From: Leptospira neocaledonica
Lineage (GTDB): Bacteria > Spirochaetota > Leptospiria > Leptospirales > Leptospiraceae
DNA length: 64,000 nucleotides
Direction: 5' to 3'
Assembly: GCF_002812205.1 (NCBI RefSeq)
Contig: NZ_NPEA01000001.1
Coordinates: 62,001 to 126,000 of the forward strand
The notes under the pieces are model-generated. The model did not search any database, was not told where the DNA came from, and worked only from the letters and a program-made list of their open reading frames with translations. The translations under genes were made by a program, and so were the position numbers. The stretch's first letter is position 1. Each line of letters opens with the position of its first letter. Shown piece by piece: positions 37,747 through 48,475 of this stretch.

Positions 37747-38832
37747 CTAAGGTTTTTGGAAGAATGGATTACTCAGAATAATTGCAGTCGGGTATATCAC
37801 CTGCACTCTTACGTAAAGATCTGTCGGCTTCAATCTATATGACCCCTTTTTTTGATAGGATGTATGAGATAGAATTTCCGAATTTTGGCCGATGAAGTCC
37901 ACGCTGATTGGGGTGTCCTCGAAATCGAAATGAATTTCTTTTTCGGAATTTAGTCCTAAGGATCCTAATTTAGGTTCCTCTAAACTTCTTTCCATTTTAC
38001 GAACACAAAGGTAATTGCCTTCCTTTAAAGAACGAAGCACTTCTTTTTCATCCAGGCTATCTGTATTAACAAGAAGATATCTCATTAGAGATTCACCTTC
38101 TTGTTTATAAATTTCAGAACTTAGATCTCTCCAGTTTGGAATTCCAGAGGTCCTTACTCTCAAATATTCTTCTCTTGGAAGATAATGCAGATCATCCGAT
38201 GCCATACAAAAAGAAGGATGTTTCTCACTTAATAATTTATCCCAAAATTTAGGAATATCCCCAAATGGACTCATTACTTCTAATGCATCGTATTCTTTTA
38301 ATTGAGATAGAAGTTTTAAAGGAAAAGATTCATTCAATAATGGATGGTTGATCACTACAAATCCGTTTTTGGATTGGAATTTATCGATCACCCATTGCAG
38401 ATTTTCAGGATCTGCATAAAAAGGAAATAGATCATAACTTGCTTCATTCAGACCTAAAACACTTAAATGTCTTTTTCTAAGATTAGCTCCCCATTCATAT
38501 CCTTTGATCTGGGCCAGTTTCGGAGAGTCCGTATTAGTGATTCTTTCGTAATCAGTGAATCCTAAAACTTTATAACCGTTCGCTGCATATACTGTTTCGA
38601 TCTCTTCAGGAGAATTTCTGCCGGGAGTAAACCAGGTGCGATTCGTATGTAAATGAATTCCGGTTTTCTGGAGTTTTAGTCTAGTAGTTCTTTTATAAGG
38701 GTTGGAGTATTTCTCCCAATCAACCGAAGACCTAAATGTATCCGCTCTAAAAATTGCCCAAGTGAGCAGATTTCCGAATACAAGGGTCCCGAGAAGGATA
38801 GAAACTAAGAAGAATATCCTACTTCTTTTCAT
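37747..38832 (-). CDS. Membrane-anchored PHP-domain protein
   Basis: The 361-aa protein has one N-terminal membrane segment (about residues 5-28). A PHP-type metallophosphoesterase domain follows, with GIHLHTNRTW (first His pair), VLGFTDYE, VVINHPLLNE and ASDDLH motifs in PHP order. PHP domains bind two or three metal ions and hydrolyse phosphodiesters or phosphate esters; the substrate is unknown. The usual TDH motif reads TDY, so one ligand is changed. It lies between the metal operon and a GT2 glycosyltransferase that is transcribed divergently. Confidence 0.78.
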   Translation of the reverse strand: MKRSRIFFLVSILLGTLVFGNLLTWAIFRADTFRSSVDWEKYSNPYKRTTRLKLQKTGIHLHTNRTWFTPGRNSPEEIETVYAANGYKVLGFTDYERITNTDSPKLAQIKGYEWGANLRKRHLSVLGLNEASYDLFPFYADPENLQWVIDKFQSKNGFVVINHPLLNESFPLKLLSQLKEYDALEVMSPFGDIPKFWDKLLSEKHPSFCMASDDLHYLPREEYLRVRTSGIPNWRDLSSEIYKQEGESLMRYLLVNTDSLDEKEVLRSLKEGNYLCVRKMERSLEEPKLGSLGLNSEKEIHFDFEDTPISVDFIGQNSEILSHTSYQKKGSYRLKPTDLYVRVQVIYPTAIILSNPFFQKP

Positions 38833-39007
38833 TCTAACGCTAGTACAAAAATAAAGGCTCCAAGCGAAAACTAGAATTCACCATTCAGAATGTTACAACT
38901 TGTATACGATTTCAAACATAGAATGTCTATGATTCACGGATCTGTAACAGAGGAGAACCGATTTCTGGATGATTCTTCGCATATACTTATAAGAACTCTA
39001 TTTTAGA

Positions 39008-40039
39008 ATGAAACCCTTCCCTCTTGTGCTTGTCCTTCCTGCATATAACGAAGAACTTACTATAGAAAAAACCATCATAGAATTTTATAAGGAAATCCCG
39101 AGTGCGTATTTTGTGATTGTAGATAATAATTCTAAGGACAGTACATCTGAGATTTCCCAAAGAGTATTGCTTGAACATTCTATCTTAGGAGAAATACTCT
39201 TCGAACCAAGGCAGGGAAAGGCGAATGCAGTTCGAACTGCATTCAATAAGGTTGATGCCGAAATTTATATCATGTGTGATGCCGATCTTACCTATCCCGC
39301 ATCGAAGATACATTCTATGCTCCAAACCTTAAAAGAAAAAGATTTGGATATGCTTGTGGGAGACCGTTTGAGTGAAGGCGATTACGGAAGAGAGAATAAA
39401 AGAAGATTTCATTCCACTGGCAATAAACTAGTTCTCACATTGATCAATTTTCTCTTCGCGACGAAACTTAAAGATCCGATGAGCGGTTATAGAGTCTTCT
39501 CTCGTAGATTCGTAAAAAATTACCCTATTTTATCTTCCGGTTTCGAGATAGAAATAGAAATGACTCTACATGCATTGGACAAAAGGTTCAGATTGGAAGA
39601 AATTTCTGTTCCTTATAAAGACAGACCCGCCGGTAGTTTTTCCAAATTGAATACGATCCGAGACGGATACAAGGTAGTGAAAAATATATTATGGATTTTT
39701 AAAGATTATAAGCCGATGCATTTTTTCGGATTTTTCTCCGTTGTATCTGGTATTTTGTCTTTAGCCGCGGGAACTCCCCCTGTGTTAGATTATATAGAGT
39801 ATAGATACGTGTATCATGTTCCCCTGGCAGTGCTTGCTACAGGACTGATGTTGTTTTCCTGGATCCAGATTGCAATTGGACTCGTCTTACATACTGTTTC
39901 GAAAATCCAAAGGACGAATTTTGAATTGAGGCTGATCCGCTTTGGAATGGAAGCTCCGTTCCGTAATTTTTCAAAAACCGCCCCCACCCTGAGCTTGGGT
40001 GGTGGGGAGAGGCCCGTGGGCGAGACCTTACAGCTCTAA
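39008..40039 (+). CDS. GT2 (DPM1-like) glycosyltransferase with repeat-derived tail
   Basis: The 343-aa protein has an N-terminal GT-A domain (LVLPAYNEELTIEKTI, then VDNNSKDST) with the DxD motif D91-A-D93, and the SGYRVFSRRF segment common in polyprenyl-phosphate sugar transferases. Two membrane segments follow near residues 235-300. The last 20 or so residues (APTLSLGGGERPVGETLQL) are encoded by a palindromic repeat and are unlikely to belong to the original gene. It probably makes a polyprenyl-phosphate sugar donor; the convergent ArnT-like gene at 40110-41741 would use one. Confidence 0.88.
   Translation: MKPFPLVLVLPAYNEELTIEKTIIEFYKEIPSAYFVIVDNNSKDSTSEISQRVLLEHSILGEILFEPRQGKANAVRTAFNKVDAEIYIMCDADLTYPASKIHSMLQTLKEKDLDMLVGDRLSEGDYGRENKRRFHSTGNKLVLTLINFLFATKLKDPMSGYRVFSRRFVKNYPILSSGFEIEIEMTLHALDKRFRLEEISVPYKDRPAGSFSKLNTIRDGYKVVKNILWIFKDYKPMHFFGFFSVVSGILSLAAGTPPVLDYIEYRYVYHVPLAVLATGLMLFSWIQIAIGLVLHTVSKIQRTNFELRLIRFGMEAPFRNFSKTAPTLSLGGGERPVGETLQL
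39979..40024. repeat. Palindromic repeat inside the 3' end of the GT2 gene
   Basis: GCCCCCACCC (39980-39989) pairs with GGGTGGTGGGG (from about 39997) across a 7-nt loop, and a second small hairpin GCCCGTGGGC follows (about 40012-40021). This two-hairpin word, C-rich in one half and G-rich in the other, resembles dispersed palindromes that I recall from Leptospira genomes, but copy number cannot be counted here. It supplies the last codons of the GT2 gene. Confidence 0.6.
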
Positions 40040-40064
40040 ATCATAAAAATTAGAATTTCGCAAA

Positions 40065-40103
40065 TCAGATTTTACATTTCAAAGTGTGGAATGTAGATTC
40101 TGA
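40065..40103. terminator. Imperfect hairpin between convergent GT2 and ArnT-like genes
   Basis: TCAGATTTTACATT (40065-40078) pairs with AATGTAGATTCTGA (40090-40103) at 12 of 14 positions around an 11-nt loop. It sits between two convergent genes, as a bidirectional terminator would, but lacks a clean T-run. Confidence 0.4.
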
Positions 40104-40109
40104 ATTCCG

Positions 40110-41741
40110 TTATTTTGGCGAAGAATCCAAAAGCACAATCCCGCTTTCAGCAGAAACTTCCTGAAAACTTCTTTGTGGATAAGTTAATACCAACTCCAAT
40201 ACGCTGTTTCGATTGCAGATAATGGAAAGTTTCTCTTTGGAATCTAAAAGAAATGTTTCGTCTTTAAATTTATAACTTCCCATCATATGGATTTTCTTTT
40301 CTCTATAGAACATAGGATAGAAGGAAAGATATTTATAATATACAATTTGATTTCCAGACTTCTCCGCTTTATCATAAAGTCTCAGATTTCCGTCTTGTAA
40401 AAAGGAAATGATCTTAGGAGTGATCGTAGACGATAGAACTCCTACAAAGATCAACATCGAAATCCAGGTGGAAGCCAGAAAAAAATCTTTTCCTTCTTCC
40501 TTTCCTTTCCTGAACAATTGTAATCCTACAAATCCGATCAGAATGCCTAAAAATAGGACTAATCCGGAAGAAGAATCCCAGAAATTGAAAGATGGTAATA
40601 ATTCCTTTCCGACTCCCATTGAAGAACTGGAATATTCTGAGATCTGAGGTAGAAATAAAAAAATTAGACCTACAACTAAACCTAATCCTAAAAAGGAAAA
40701 TGAGAAAGTATTCGATTTTAAGATCTCTGGTTTTTCTATGATCAAGTATGATACAAAGAAGGATAAAGGAAAATAGATAGAAGAAGAATAATGTGGGAGT
40801 TTGGTTTGTACGATCGAAAAGATAAGTAGCACTATCCCTAACCAAATTAGAAAATACCTGGAAATCCGGGAAATCTTAGGATCTGTAAAAATTCTCCAGT
40901 TCTTAGCGCTCGGAAACAAAAACGTTGTCCAAGGGAAAAATCCGATAAACATTACGATAAAATGATAGAACCAAGGCCCTGTATGAGATTCTAAAGATTT
41001 GGTGAGAAGTTTTTTCTGAAAATCGAAGAACTCAACGATGAACTCATTTCCATACAGTATAAAATTTGTGAGATAATAAAAACTTAATACTGTTATAGAA
41101 ACGATATCAAATAAGAGGAAATCGAAAATCCAGATTTTCAAATTTCTATCTAATAGCCGATTTGCGCCAAATATAAAGAGTGGGATTGCTAAACCTAAGG
41201 GGCCTTTCGTAAGAACAGCAATCCCACCAAAAAATGCTGCAGACAAGATCCAGATAAGCCTTGAACGAAAGTCCCCCTTCTCCTTTGTTTCATACAAATA
41301 TAATGAAAGGACGGATGCTAAAATAAACGTATTGAATAGATGATCAATATAAGCTGTTCGGGAAAGTAGAAGAGGCAGAAGAGAAGCCGAATACAGGAAC
41401 GCCCAAATGAATCCGAACTTTTTAGAATGTAAGAGAGTTCCAAATCGAACTAAAATCAAAAAAGAAAAAATCCCGCTGAAAACGGAGGGAAGCCTTGTAG
41501 AAAATTCGGAAAGTCCTAAAACTTTATAAAAAAGATTTGCGAGCCAAAAGTAAAAAGGAGGTTTTTCGCTAAATGCCTGTCCGTTGACTTGGATCCTAAA
41601 ATATTCTCCTGTCTCGAACATTGACTTGGATGCTGCTCCGTAAATATTCTCATCCCAATCGATTAAGGCGAAACTTCCTAATCCAAAAATTAATAACAAA
41701 AGATAAACAAAGAGTGTAATTGGTAGGTGTAAGTTTCGCAT
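40110..41741 (-). CDS. ArnT/PMT-like membrane glycosyltransferase
   Basis: The 543-aa GT-C enzyme has about 12 membrane segments. The first periplasmic loop has the catalytic-type DWDENIYGAASK motif, followed by SEKPPFYFWLANLFYK and the FSTRLPSVFSG segment, the hallmark order of ArnT-type transferases. ArnT moves aminoarabinose from undecaprenyl phosphate to lipid A; the sugar and acceptor here are unknown. The C-terminal 100 residues form a periplasmic domain. A likely partner is the convergent DPM-like GT2. The ATG has a distant GGAAA. Confidence 0.86.
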   Translation of the reverse strand: MRNLHLPITLFVYLLLLIFGLGSFALIDWDENIYGAASKSMFETGEYFRIQVNGQAFSEKPPFYFWLANLFYKVLGLSEFSTRLPSVFSGIFSFLILVRFGTLLHSKKFGFIWAFLYSASLLPLLLSRTAYIDHLFNTFILASVLSLYLYETKEKGDFRSRLIWILSAAFFGGIAVLTKGPLGLAIPLFIFGANRLLDRNLKIWIFDFLLFDIVSITVLSFYYLTNFILYGNEFIVEFFDFQKKLLTKSLESHTGPWFYHFIVMFIGFFPWTTFLFPSAKNWRIFTDPKISRISRYFLIWLGIVLLIFSIVQTKLPHYSSSIYFPLSFFVSYLIIEKPEILKSNTFSFSFLGLGLVVGLIFLFLPQISEYSSSSMGVGKELLPSFNFWDSSSGLVLFLGILIGFVGLQLFRKGKEEGKDFFLASTWISMLIFVGVLSSTITPKIISFLQDGNLRLYDKAEKSGNQIVYYKYLSFYPMFYREKKIHMMGSYKFKDETFLLDSKEKLSIICNRNSVLELVLTYPQRSFQEVSAESGIVLLDSSPK

Positions 41742-41925
41742 CGATGCAAAAGTTTCCTTTTAGAGATGAGTTATTCTTCTCACCTTCCAAAAATGTAAAG
41801 GCCTCACCTTACGCATTCTAAAACTTATCGCCAAGATTCGAATTCGATTACAAATCGAATAAAATTTCACAATGGGAACAGAAACTTGCGAGCTTATGGT
41901 GTGATTTTAGATACAGTGCAAAGTA

Positions 41926-41965
41926 CAAAAAAAAGCCTAACTTTCGCTTACGAGAAGTTAGGCTT
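41926..41965 (-). terminator. Rho-independent terminator downstream of flaB(-)
   Basis: An 11-bp perfect stem, AAGCCTAACTT / AAGTTAGGCTT, with an 11-nt loop is followed on the minus strand by eight T. It lies 129 nt after the flaB stop, so the flagellin mRNA would have a long 3' tail. Confidence 0.9.
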
Positions 41966-42044
41966 CAGAGTCGTACGGCGATTTATAATAAATATAAATC
42001 CGTGGTCCCGTCGAAAGAACCAACATTCACTGGCGTCCTGCTCC

Positions 42045-42078
42045 CCTGCCGGCATCACATACTGATCAAACCGGCAGG
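42045..42078 (-). repeat. GC-rich hairpin just after flaB(-) stop
   Basis: CCTGCCGG (42045-42052) and CCGGCAGG (42071-42078) form an 8-bp stem with an 18-nt loop. It has no T-run and sits between the flaB stop and the real terminator, so it may stabilise the mRNA 3' end. Confidence 0.55.
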
Positions 42079-42093
42079 CTTAAGCTATCTGAA

Positions 42094-43092
<999 letters not shown>

Positions 43093-43131
43093 TCATAAGT
43101 GTATATGTCGCTTGGAAAGAGTTTGGGCGCC

Positions 43132-43202
43132 TTTTTGCGCAAATGCGCAAAAACCGAGCTGCTTCGGGTTCGGGCTTAGCCCTCATCCCGACTTCGTCGG
43201 GA
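43132..43202. repeat. Palindromes upstream of ispH
   Basis: TTTTTGCGCA and TGCGCAAAAA (43132-43153) form a 10-bp inverted repeat around two bases. TCCCGAC / GTCGGGA (43186-43202) forms a 7-bp hairpin with a TTC loop. The GC-rich text here differs from the AT-rich surroundings. Confidence 0.5.
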
Positions 43203-43282
43203 CATTGCCCTTCGCATCTCTGGCGCAGATTCAGCGCGAAAATGCTTGCCTCCTTAGCCAGCCCGAACAGTCTGAAAGGTAG

Positions 43283-44221
43283 ATGCTTGAAAAAATCTAT
43301 CTCGCGAATCCCCGCGGTTTTTGTGCCGGAGTAAAATACGCAATTTCCTATGTGGAACAGGTCCAATCCAGTTCCGAGGAACAGATCTATGTCCGCAAAG
43401 AGATCGTCCATAACCGACGAGTCGTGGAAGATATGAAAAAAAGAGGCATTAAATTTATTAACGAGCTAAATGAGGCTCCTGACGGTTCTACTGTAGTTTT
43501 CTCCGCTCATGGTGTTTCTCCAGAGGTGGTTGAAGAAGCAAAACGTAGGAATATGAAGATCGGGGATGCCACCTGCCCTCTAGTCACAAGAGTTCACAGA
43601 AAAGCGCGTAGGTATAAAGATTCTCACCAAATCATTTATATAGGCCACCAAGGACATGACGAGGCAATAGGAACTACTGGAGAAGCCCATATGTTCCTAG
43701 TCGAATCCCCGGAAGATGTCCAAAATTTGGTCGGAAAATTAGATATAAACCAACCGATTACCTATCTTATGCAGACTACTTTGTCTGTAGCAGATACAAA
43801 ATTGGTGGTGGAGAAGATCGCAGAATTATTTCCAAGCGTAGAACATCCTGCTAAAGATGATATTTGTTACGCAACTACTGAAAGACAAGAAGCTGTATCC
43901 TCCATGATGGAGTCTATAGATGCGATGATGGTAATCGGTGCAGATAATAGTTCCAATTCACTTAGGCTTCTACAATTGGCCCAAAAATCCAAACCTTCTT
44001 CTTTCAAGGTAAGTTCTTTAGAAGAATTAAATAAAAATTATTTAGATAGCTCTGAGATTAAAATTTTAGGAATCACTGCCGGGGCTTCTACACCTCAGAT
44101 TTTGGTAGATGAGATCATTTCTAAGCTAATGCAATTCTATCCGGAAGCAGTCCTGGATCTTTTCCCCGGTTCGAGGGAGGACTCCATGAGCTTTAAATTA
44201 CCAGCAAATCTTTTAATGTAG
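43283..44221 (+). CDS. ispH: 4-hydroxy-3-methylbut-2-enyl diphosphate reductase
   Basis: IspH is the last enzyme of the MEP isoprenoid pathway and makes IPP and DMAPP with a [4Fe-4S] cluster. The 312-aa protein has the three cluster cysteines in GFCAGVKYAI, GDATCPLVTRVH and DDICYATTERQ, and the family motifs IVHNRRVVEDM and FSAHGVSP. The ATG at 43283 follows GAAAGGTAG. The gene precedes the chemotaxis operon by 131 nt and is probably separate. Confidence 0.97.
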   Translation: MLEKIYLANPRGFCAGVKYAISYVEQVQSSSEEQIYVRKEIVHNRRVVEDMKKRGIKFINELNEAPDGSTVVFSAHGVSPEVVEEAKRRNMKIGDATCPLVTRVHRKARRYKDSHQIIYIGHQGHDEAIGTTGEAHMFLVESPEDVQNLVGKLDINQPITYLMQTTLSVADTKLVVEKIAELFPSVEHPAKDDICYATTERQEAVSSMMESIDAMMVIGADNSSNSLRLLQLAQKSKPSSFKVSSLEELNKNYLDSSEIKILGITAGASTPQILVDEIISKLMQFYPEAVLDLFPGSREDSMSFKLPANLLM

Positions 44222-44352
44222 GCACTTCGACATCTTGTTATGTCTCGGAATGGCCATATTTAGTTAATTTACTTAAGAATAAGTCATTTTTGTGGAATTT
44301 ACCTCTAAAATGGTTGAATTAAGTTTATTTTCGCTTAAATTCTCTGGCCTAT

Positions 44353-46431
44353 ATGGTCGGGGAAGATCTGCGGTTCGACACAGAGATCGGACTTTTTCAA
44401 ATTATCGTTTCCCAAACTTCGGACGCAATTCTTGTTACAGACGCTGTTCTTAACGAGAACGGACCTTCTATTGTTTTTATAAATCCTGCATTCTGCGAGC
44501 TGACCGGATATAAAGCAGATGAATTGATCGGTCGTTCCCCGAAAATTTTGTTCGGTAAAGAAACGGACAGGAGAATATTACAAAATCTTAAAAATTGCCT
44601 ATCGCGTGGGGATTCCTACTCTTCTTCAACAATTAACTATAAAAAAGATGGAACGAAATATTATTCCGAATGGAAGGTTTCTCCCGTCAAAGATCAGAAT
44701 GGAAATATTACAAATTTATTATCTATTCAAAGGGATATTAGTGAAAAGGTAATTAGAGAAGAATTATCTGCCAAAAGACTCAGATCCGAAATGGGGCTTA
44801 CGGCAGCTTCGCAGGTCTTACTCAATACAACTCACGAAAGTTTTACTGTAGAAAGAGCAATCGAACATTTTTTAGTGCTCGTCGAAGCGGAAAGGATCTA
44901 TCTATACAAGAAAACCGCAAACCCGGATGTATTAGCATTACAAGCAGAGATTAAAAGTCCCTATTCGAGTGCTACTCTTGCAGAAACACATCCTGAAATT
45001 TCGCTCTCCTCAAAATTTGCCAGATGGAAGCCATACTTACTAAGGAACGATATAATAGAGTTCAGTATTTCCGATCTCCCGGAAGCGGAAAGATCTTTTT
45101 GCCAAGGAAGAAGAACAGACACAATTTTTCTTTTTCCGATCCGAATGTCCGGAGATTGGTTCGGATTTTTAGGAATGGAGTTTTTTCAACACGAATCTGG
45201 CCCTGAAGAACAATTTACATTTCGTACATTTGTAGATTTAATCGGGTTTTATCTGGAAAGAATGTCCATACTGGACGAATTAAAGATTCATAAAGAAAAT
45301 CTGGAAGAAACGGTAATTAAAAGAACCAAGGAACTTTCCGTACAAAAGGAAAAAGCAGAGGCTGCAAGCACCGCAAAAAGCGACTTTCTTGCGAATATGA
45401 GTCATGAACTTCGCACTCCCCTAAATGCGATCATAGGACTTTCTAAATTAATCAAGATAGAAGATGAAAATTCCAACGATAAACGTTATATAGATCTGAT
45501 CCATAAATCAGGATTACATCTATTAGGTTTAATTAATGATATCCTAGAACTTTCTAAGCTGAATGCAGGAAAGTCTTCCTTCTATTTTTCAGAAATGGAC
45601 ATTCGAAAGGAACTGGAACAAGTTGTAGAATTTTTAGAACCTGAACTCTTAAGAAAGCATATCCATTTAATATGGGATGAATCAGAAGAACTTACTTCGA
45701 TGATCTGGGGAGACCCGAAAAGAATTCGACAGATTTTTCTAAACATAGTAGGAAACGCGGTCAAATTTACCGCGGAACAAGGCTCTATCTATCTTTCTAT
45801 TCAGAAAGATGAAAAAGATTGGATAATAGAAATCACAGATACCGGTATAGGGATTCCTGACTCCGAACAGAGAAAAATTTTCGACGCATTCTATCAGGTT
45901 AGAAATTCCAGATCTAGAGATACAGAAGGGACAGGTCTCGGGCTTTCTATCGTCCAAAAATTAGTAGAGGCTCATGGGGGAAACATTCGAGTCAAAAGCC
46001 AACAAGGGATTGGAACCACTTTTTATTTAAATCTTCCAAGGCTCGAACAAACCCCTAAACAATCCAAACCAAGAAAAAATTTTGCAGGATCTTATCCGGA
46101 TAAATTAAAAAATTTCTGTTTTATTCAATTGGAATTATCTGATCAGAAAAATGCAGAACTGCTCACTCATTTTTTTAAAAAACAAAACCAACCTTTACTC
46201 TTCAGGGAGCTTAAAAAAGACAAAAAGGTGGTTCTATTCCAAGACTCCAATTCTACATCAAAAGAAAGAATATCGGAAATTTGGAAAACGGTTTTAATCC
46301 TTCCGGAAGAAACTCAAGATTTTGAAAAAAAATATTCCAAGGAGAATTTCGACTTCGTCCTTTCCCAGCCTATCTCCTTGGACGAACTAAAATTAGTATT
46401 AGAAGAATTGGCGGATCAAATCAATGACTAA
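44353..46431 (+). CDS. PAS-GAF sensor histidine kinase with degenerate C-terminal domain
   Basis: The 692-aa soluble kinase has a PAS domain (residues about 15-130, [17 protein letters not shown]), a GAF-like domain (about 165-300), a coiled coil, a HisKA domain with [13 protein letters not shown] (His near 352) and an HATPase domain with N box [17 protein letters not shown] and GTGLGLSIV. The last 120 residues resemble a receiver domain without its phospho-acceptor Asp (VVLFQDSNS in place of the usual D-bearing strand). The gene overlaps the next by 8 nt. No good ribosome-binding site is seen. Confidence 0.9.
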   Translation: MVGEDLRFDTEIGLFQIIVSQTSDAILVTDAVLNENGPSIVFINPAFCELTGYKADELIGRSPKILFGKETDRRILQNLKNCLSRGDSYSSSTINYKKDGTKYYSEWKVSPVKDQNGNITNLLSIQRDISEKVIREELSAKRLRSEMGLTAASQVLLNTTHESFTVERAIEHFLVLVEAERIYLYKKTANPDVLALQAEIKSPYSSATLAETHPEISLSSKFARWKPYLLRNDIIEFSISDLPEAERSFCQGRRTDTIFLFPIRMSGDWFGFLGMEFFQHESGPEEQFTFRTFVDLIGFYLERMSILDELKIHKENLEETVIKRTKELSVQKEKAEAASTAKSDFLANMSHELRTPLNAIIGLSKLIKIEDENSNDKRYIDLIHKSGLHLLGLINDILELSKLNAGKSSFYFSEMDIRKELEQVVEFLEPELLRKHIHLIWDESEELTSMIWGDPKRIRQIFLNIVGNAVKFTAEQGSIYLSIQKDEKDWIIEITDTGIGIPDSEQRKIFDAFYQVRNSRSRDTEGTGLGLSIVQKLVEAHGGNIRVKSQQGIGTTFYLNLPRLEQTPKQSKPRKNFAGSYPDKLKNFCFIQLELSDQKNAELLTHFFKKQNQPLLFRELKKDKKVVLFQDSNSTSKERISEIWKTVLILPEETQDFEKKYSKENFDFVLSQPISLDELKLVLEELADQIND

Positions 46432-47695
46432 CTCTACAAGTTCCTTAATCAAAAATAAACAGGAGAGAAAGAGTGTAGTCCGAGATCCTATACTTCTAGT
46501 TGAGGACAAGTTAGAAAATACGCTCATGCTCGAAGCTCTCTGTGATGAGTTCGGGATCCAATACCAGTCTGCTTCCAATGGAGAGGAGGCGCTGGAAATG
46601 GCAAAGGCCAATAAGTATTCCTTTTACATAGTGGACCTTATGATGCCTGTAATGGATGGTCCTACTTTCATTCAGAAATTGAAGGAATTCCAACCGGATG
46701 CAACCGTGTTAGTCCAAACAGCACTCGATTCCACTGATACTGTCATCGAGGTAATGAAGTTAGGCGTATTCGATTATATAATCAAACCTATTCTCCCAGA
46801 TCAATTCCATAAGGCTCTAAATAAGGCAGTAGATTATCGATTTTTGAAGGCGAGCGAGGCAGCAATTCTAGAAGCGGAAAGTCTGAAGCTTAGAAACCAG
46901 CTGGAATGGCTTACTTATAAAGAAACTAGAAGAAAGGCGGGAGACGAGTCCTGGGAAAAATCCTCTATACATTCTTTACAGACATCTTTATCTCAAGGCT
47001 CCGGGATCGGAGCCATCATCAGTCTTTTGGACATGATCAAAACAGAAATGAAGGAAGACGGTGAAAATTACTTAATTAATAAAAATATGATGAATCTGGT
47101 AATCGAAAACCAAGAGATCACCAAAAATTTACTAAAGGGCCTTACTCAATTATTAGAAATTATTAATCGTAATATAGAGAAGAAAAGGATCAAGGCGTCG
47201 GAACTTGTAGAAAAAATAAAAAGTTGCGGCGAGTTTATCCTGCCCTATCTGGATAAAAAAAACCTTAGATTAACCCTGCCTACTTTGAAAAAAGAAGTAG
47301 AACTGGATATTGAAGAAGATCTTTTCCTTCTGGCCTTGGAAGAAGTGATCTTGAACGCATACAAATACTGCGCTTCGAAAACTTCTCTAGAAATATTCAC
47401 TAGTATCAACCAAGGTTATTTTTGCGTTGTAGTAAAAAATATCGTGGATGAAAGGCCTTACGGAGGCGTGGACGAAAAACACGAAAGCCTAGTTTTACAG
47501 CCGTTCTTCCGTATCCATCCTCCTGTAGAAAGTGTATCCCATTTAGAAAGATTCGGTCTTGGTTTGGGACTTACTGCGGTGGATCAGATCCTTAGGAAAC
47601 ATAACGGTCTATTCTTCATTCATAATGCAAAGGATCACACCGGAGAACATGTGCGGCTTTGTGTGATGAGTGAGTTATTATTACCCATTCAATGA
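46424..47695 (+). CDS. Response-regulator/kinase-like hybrid with altered H box
   Basis: The 423-aa protein has a receiver domain first (about residues 22-140; Asp near 71 in [12 protein letters not shown]) and a kinase-like second half. The H box reads IHSLQTSL (His183), so the acidic residue that normally follows His is Ser. The ATP-binding part keeps an N box ([11 protein letters not shown]) and a GLGLGL loop, but the DxGxG motif is not recognisable. It is probably a receiver that signals through an atypical histidine domain to the Che proteins. It lies between the PAS kinase and cheY. Confidence 0.85.
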   Translation: MTNSTSSLIKNKQERKSVVRDPILLVEDKLENTLMLEALCDEFGIQYQSASNGEEALEMAKANKYSFYIVDLMMPVMDGPTFIQKLKEFQPDATVLVQTALDSTDTVIEVMKLGVFDYIIKPILPDQFHKALNKAVDYRFLKASEAAILEAESLKLRNQLEWLTYKETRRKAGDESWEKSSIHSLQTSLSQGSGIGAIISLLDMIKTEMKEDGENYLINKNMMNLVIENQEITKNLLKGLTQLLEIINRNIEKKRIKASELVEKIKSCGEFILPYLDKKNLRLTLPTLKKEVELDIEEDLFLLALEEVILNAYKYCASKTSLEIFTSINQGYFCVVVKNIVDERPYGGVDEKHESLVLQPFFRIHPPVESVSHLERFGLGLGLTAVDQILRKHNGLFFIHNAKDHTGEHVRLCVMSELLLPIQ

Positions 47696-47714
47696 GAATG
47701 ACAAGAAGGAGAAT

Positions 47715-48077
47715 ATGAAAAAAATCTTAATCGTGGATGATTCAGCCGTGTTTCGAAAGATCTTAACCCTTCATCTTTCTCAAGCCTCCTTTGCGGTAGT
47801 CGAGGCAGAGGACGGACTACAAGGATTAGAAAAATTGAAAGAAGGCAAAGTGGACTTGGTAGTTAGCGATATGAATATGCCGAACATGAACGGTATCTCT
47901 TTTGTGAAGGCAATCAAAGAAGATTCTAATCATAAATTTGTTCCGATCATTATGTTAACCACTGAATCTCAAGATGATCTTAAAACCGAAGGTTTAAAGG
48001 CCGGTGCTAAGGCTTGGCTCACCAAACCTTTCTCACCGGAAGAACTTTTAAAAACGATACAGGTTTTACTCGTATAA
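47715..48077 (+). CDS. cheY: CheY response regulator
   Basis: The single-domain receiver has 120 aa, starting MKKILIVDDSAVFRK at the ATG at 47715 with AAGGAG upstream; a longer frame from 47670 adds a fake N-terminus. Acceptor Asp lies near residue 52 (LVVSDMNMPNMNG), with Thr in MLTTES and Lys in TKPFSPEEL. It would carry the CheA phosphate to a target, either the flagellar switch or a non-motility output. Confidence 0.92.
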   Translation: MKKILIVDDSAVFRKILTLHLSQASFAVVEAEDGLQGLEKLKEGKVDLVVSDMNMPNMNGISFVKAIKEDSNHKFVPIIMLTTESQDDLKTEGLKAGAKAWLTKPFSPEELLKTIQVLLV

Positions 48078-48091
48078 TCGGGAAAATTTTT

Positions 48092-48475
48092 ATGTCATTG
48101 GAAATAAAAGTATCTGAACTCGGCCAAAAGAATTCTAGGCCGATCTTTCATTTAGACCTTTCTGGGGAGGCTTCGATATATTACGCTTCTGATTGGAAGT
48201 CCAAATTACAGTCTCTTTTGGATAAAAATCCGATCCGGATCGAGATTGACACATCTGCACTGGAAAAGGTGGATTCCAGTTTTATTCAATCTTTAATTTT
48301 GCTCAAAAAGGATTCCCTGTACAAATCCTGGGATCTTGCCATTTTAAATCATCCGAATTGTTTATTAGAATTTTATGATCTATACGGTTTGATCGGATTT
48401 TTTCAAGACCGTATTCGAGTTTCCAAGAAAGATTCTTCTTCCTTTAAATTTGCTTATGGACTGGAGAAGGTGTGA
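48092..48475 (+). CDS. STAS-domain protein
   Basis: The 127-aa protein starts MSLEIKVSELG at 48092, preceded by GGGAA. It has the STAS fold of anti-sigma antagonists: IFHLDLSGEASIYYASDWK, then IEIDTSALEKVDSSFIQSLI. The usual D-S-S-G loop reads DSSF. It lies between cheY and cheA, with the stop overlapping the cheA start by one base. The position suggests it works with CheA rather than with a sigma factor. Confidence 0.85.
   Translation: MSLEIKVSELGQKNSRPIFHLDLSGEASIYYASDWKSKLQSLLDKNPIRIEIDTSALEKVDSSFIQSLILLKKDSLYKSWDLAILNHPNCLLEFYDLYGLIGFFQDRIRVSKKDSSSFKFAYGLEKV

Larger units (their letters stand above)
41742..42093. other. 352-bp gap between flaB(-) and the ArnT-like gene
   Basis: No gene is visible. 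Features on the minus strand, from high to low coordinate: a hairpin just after the flaB stop (42045-42078), the flaB terminator (41926-41965), a 7-bp hairpin ATTCGAT/ATCGAAT (41842-41860), and AT-rich sequence that should hold the promoter of the ArnT-like gene. Confidence 0.6.

Noticed and set aside
43143..43334. Plus-strand frame starting in the palindrome region
   Set aside because: It is out of frame with ispH, overlaps its start, and has no ribosome-binding site.
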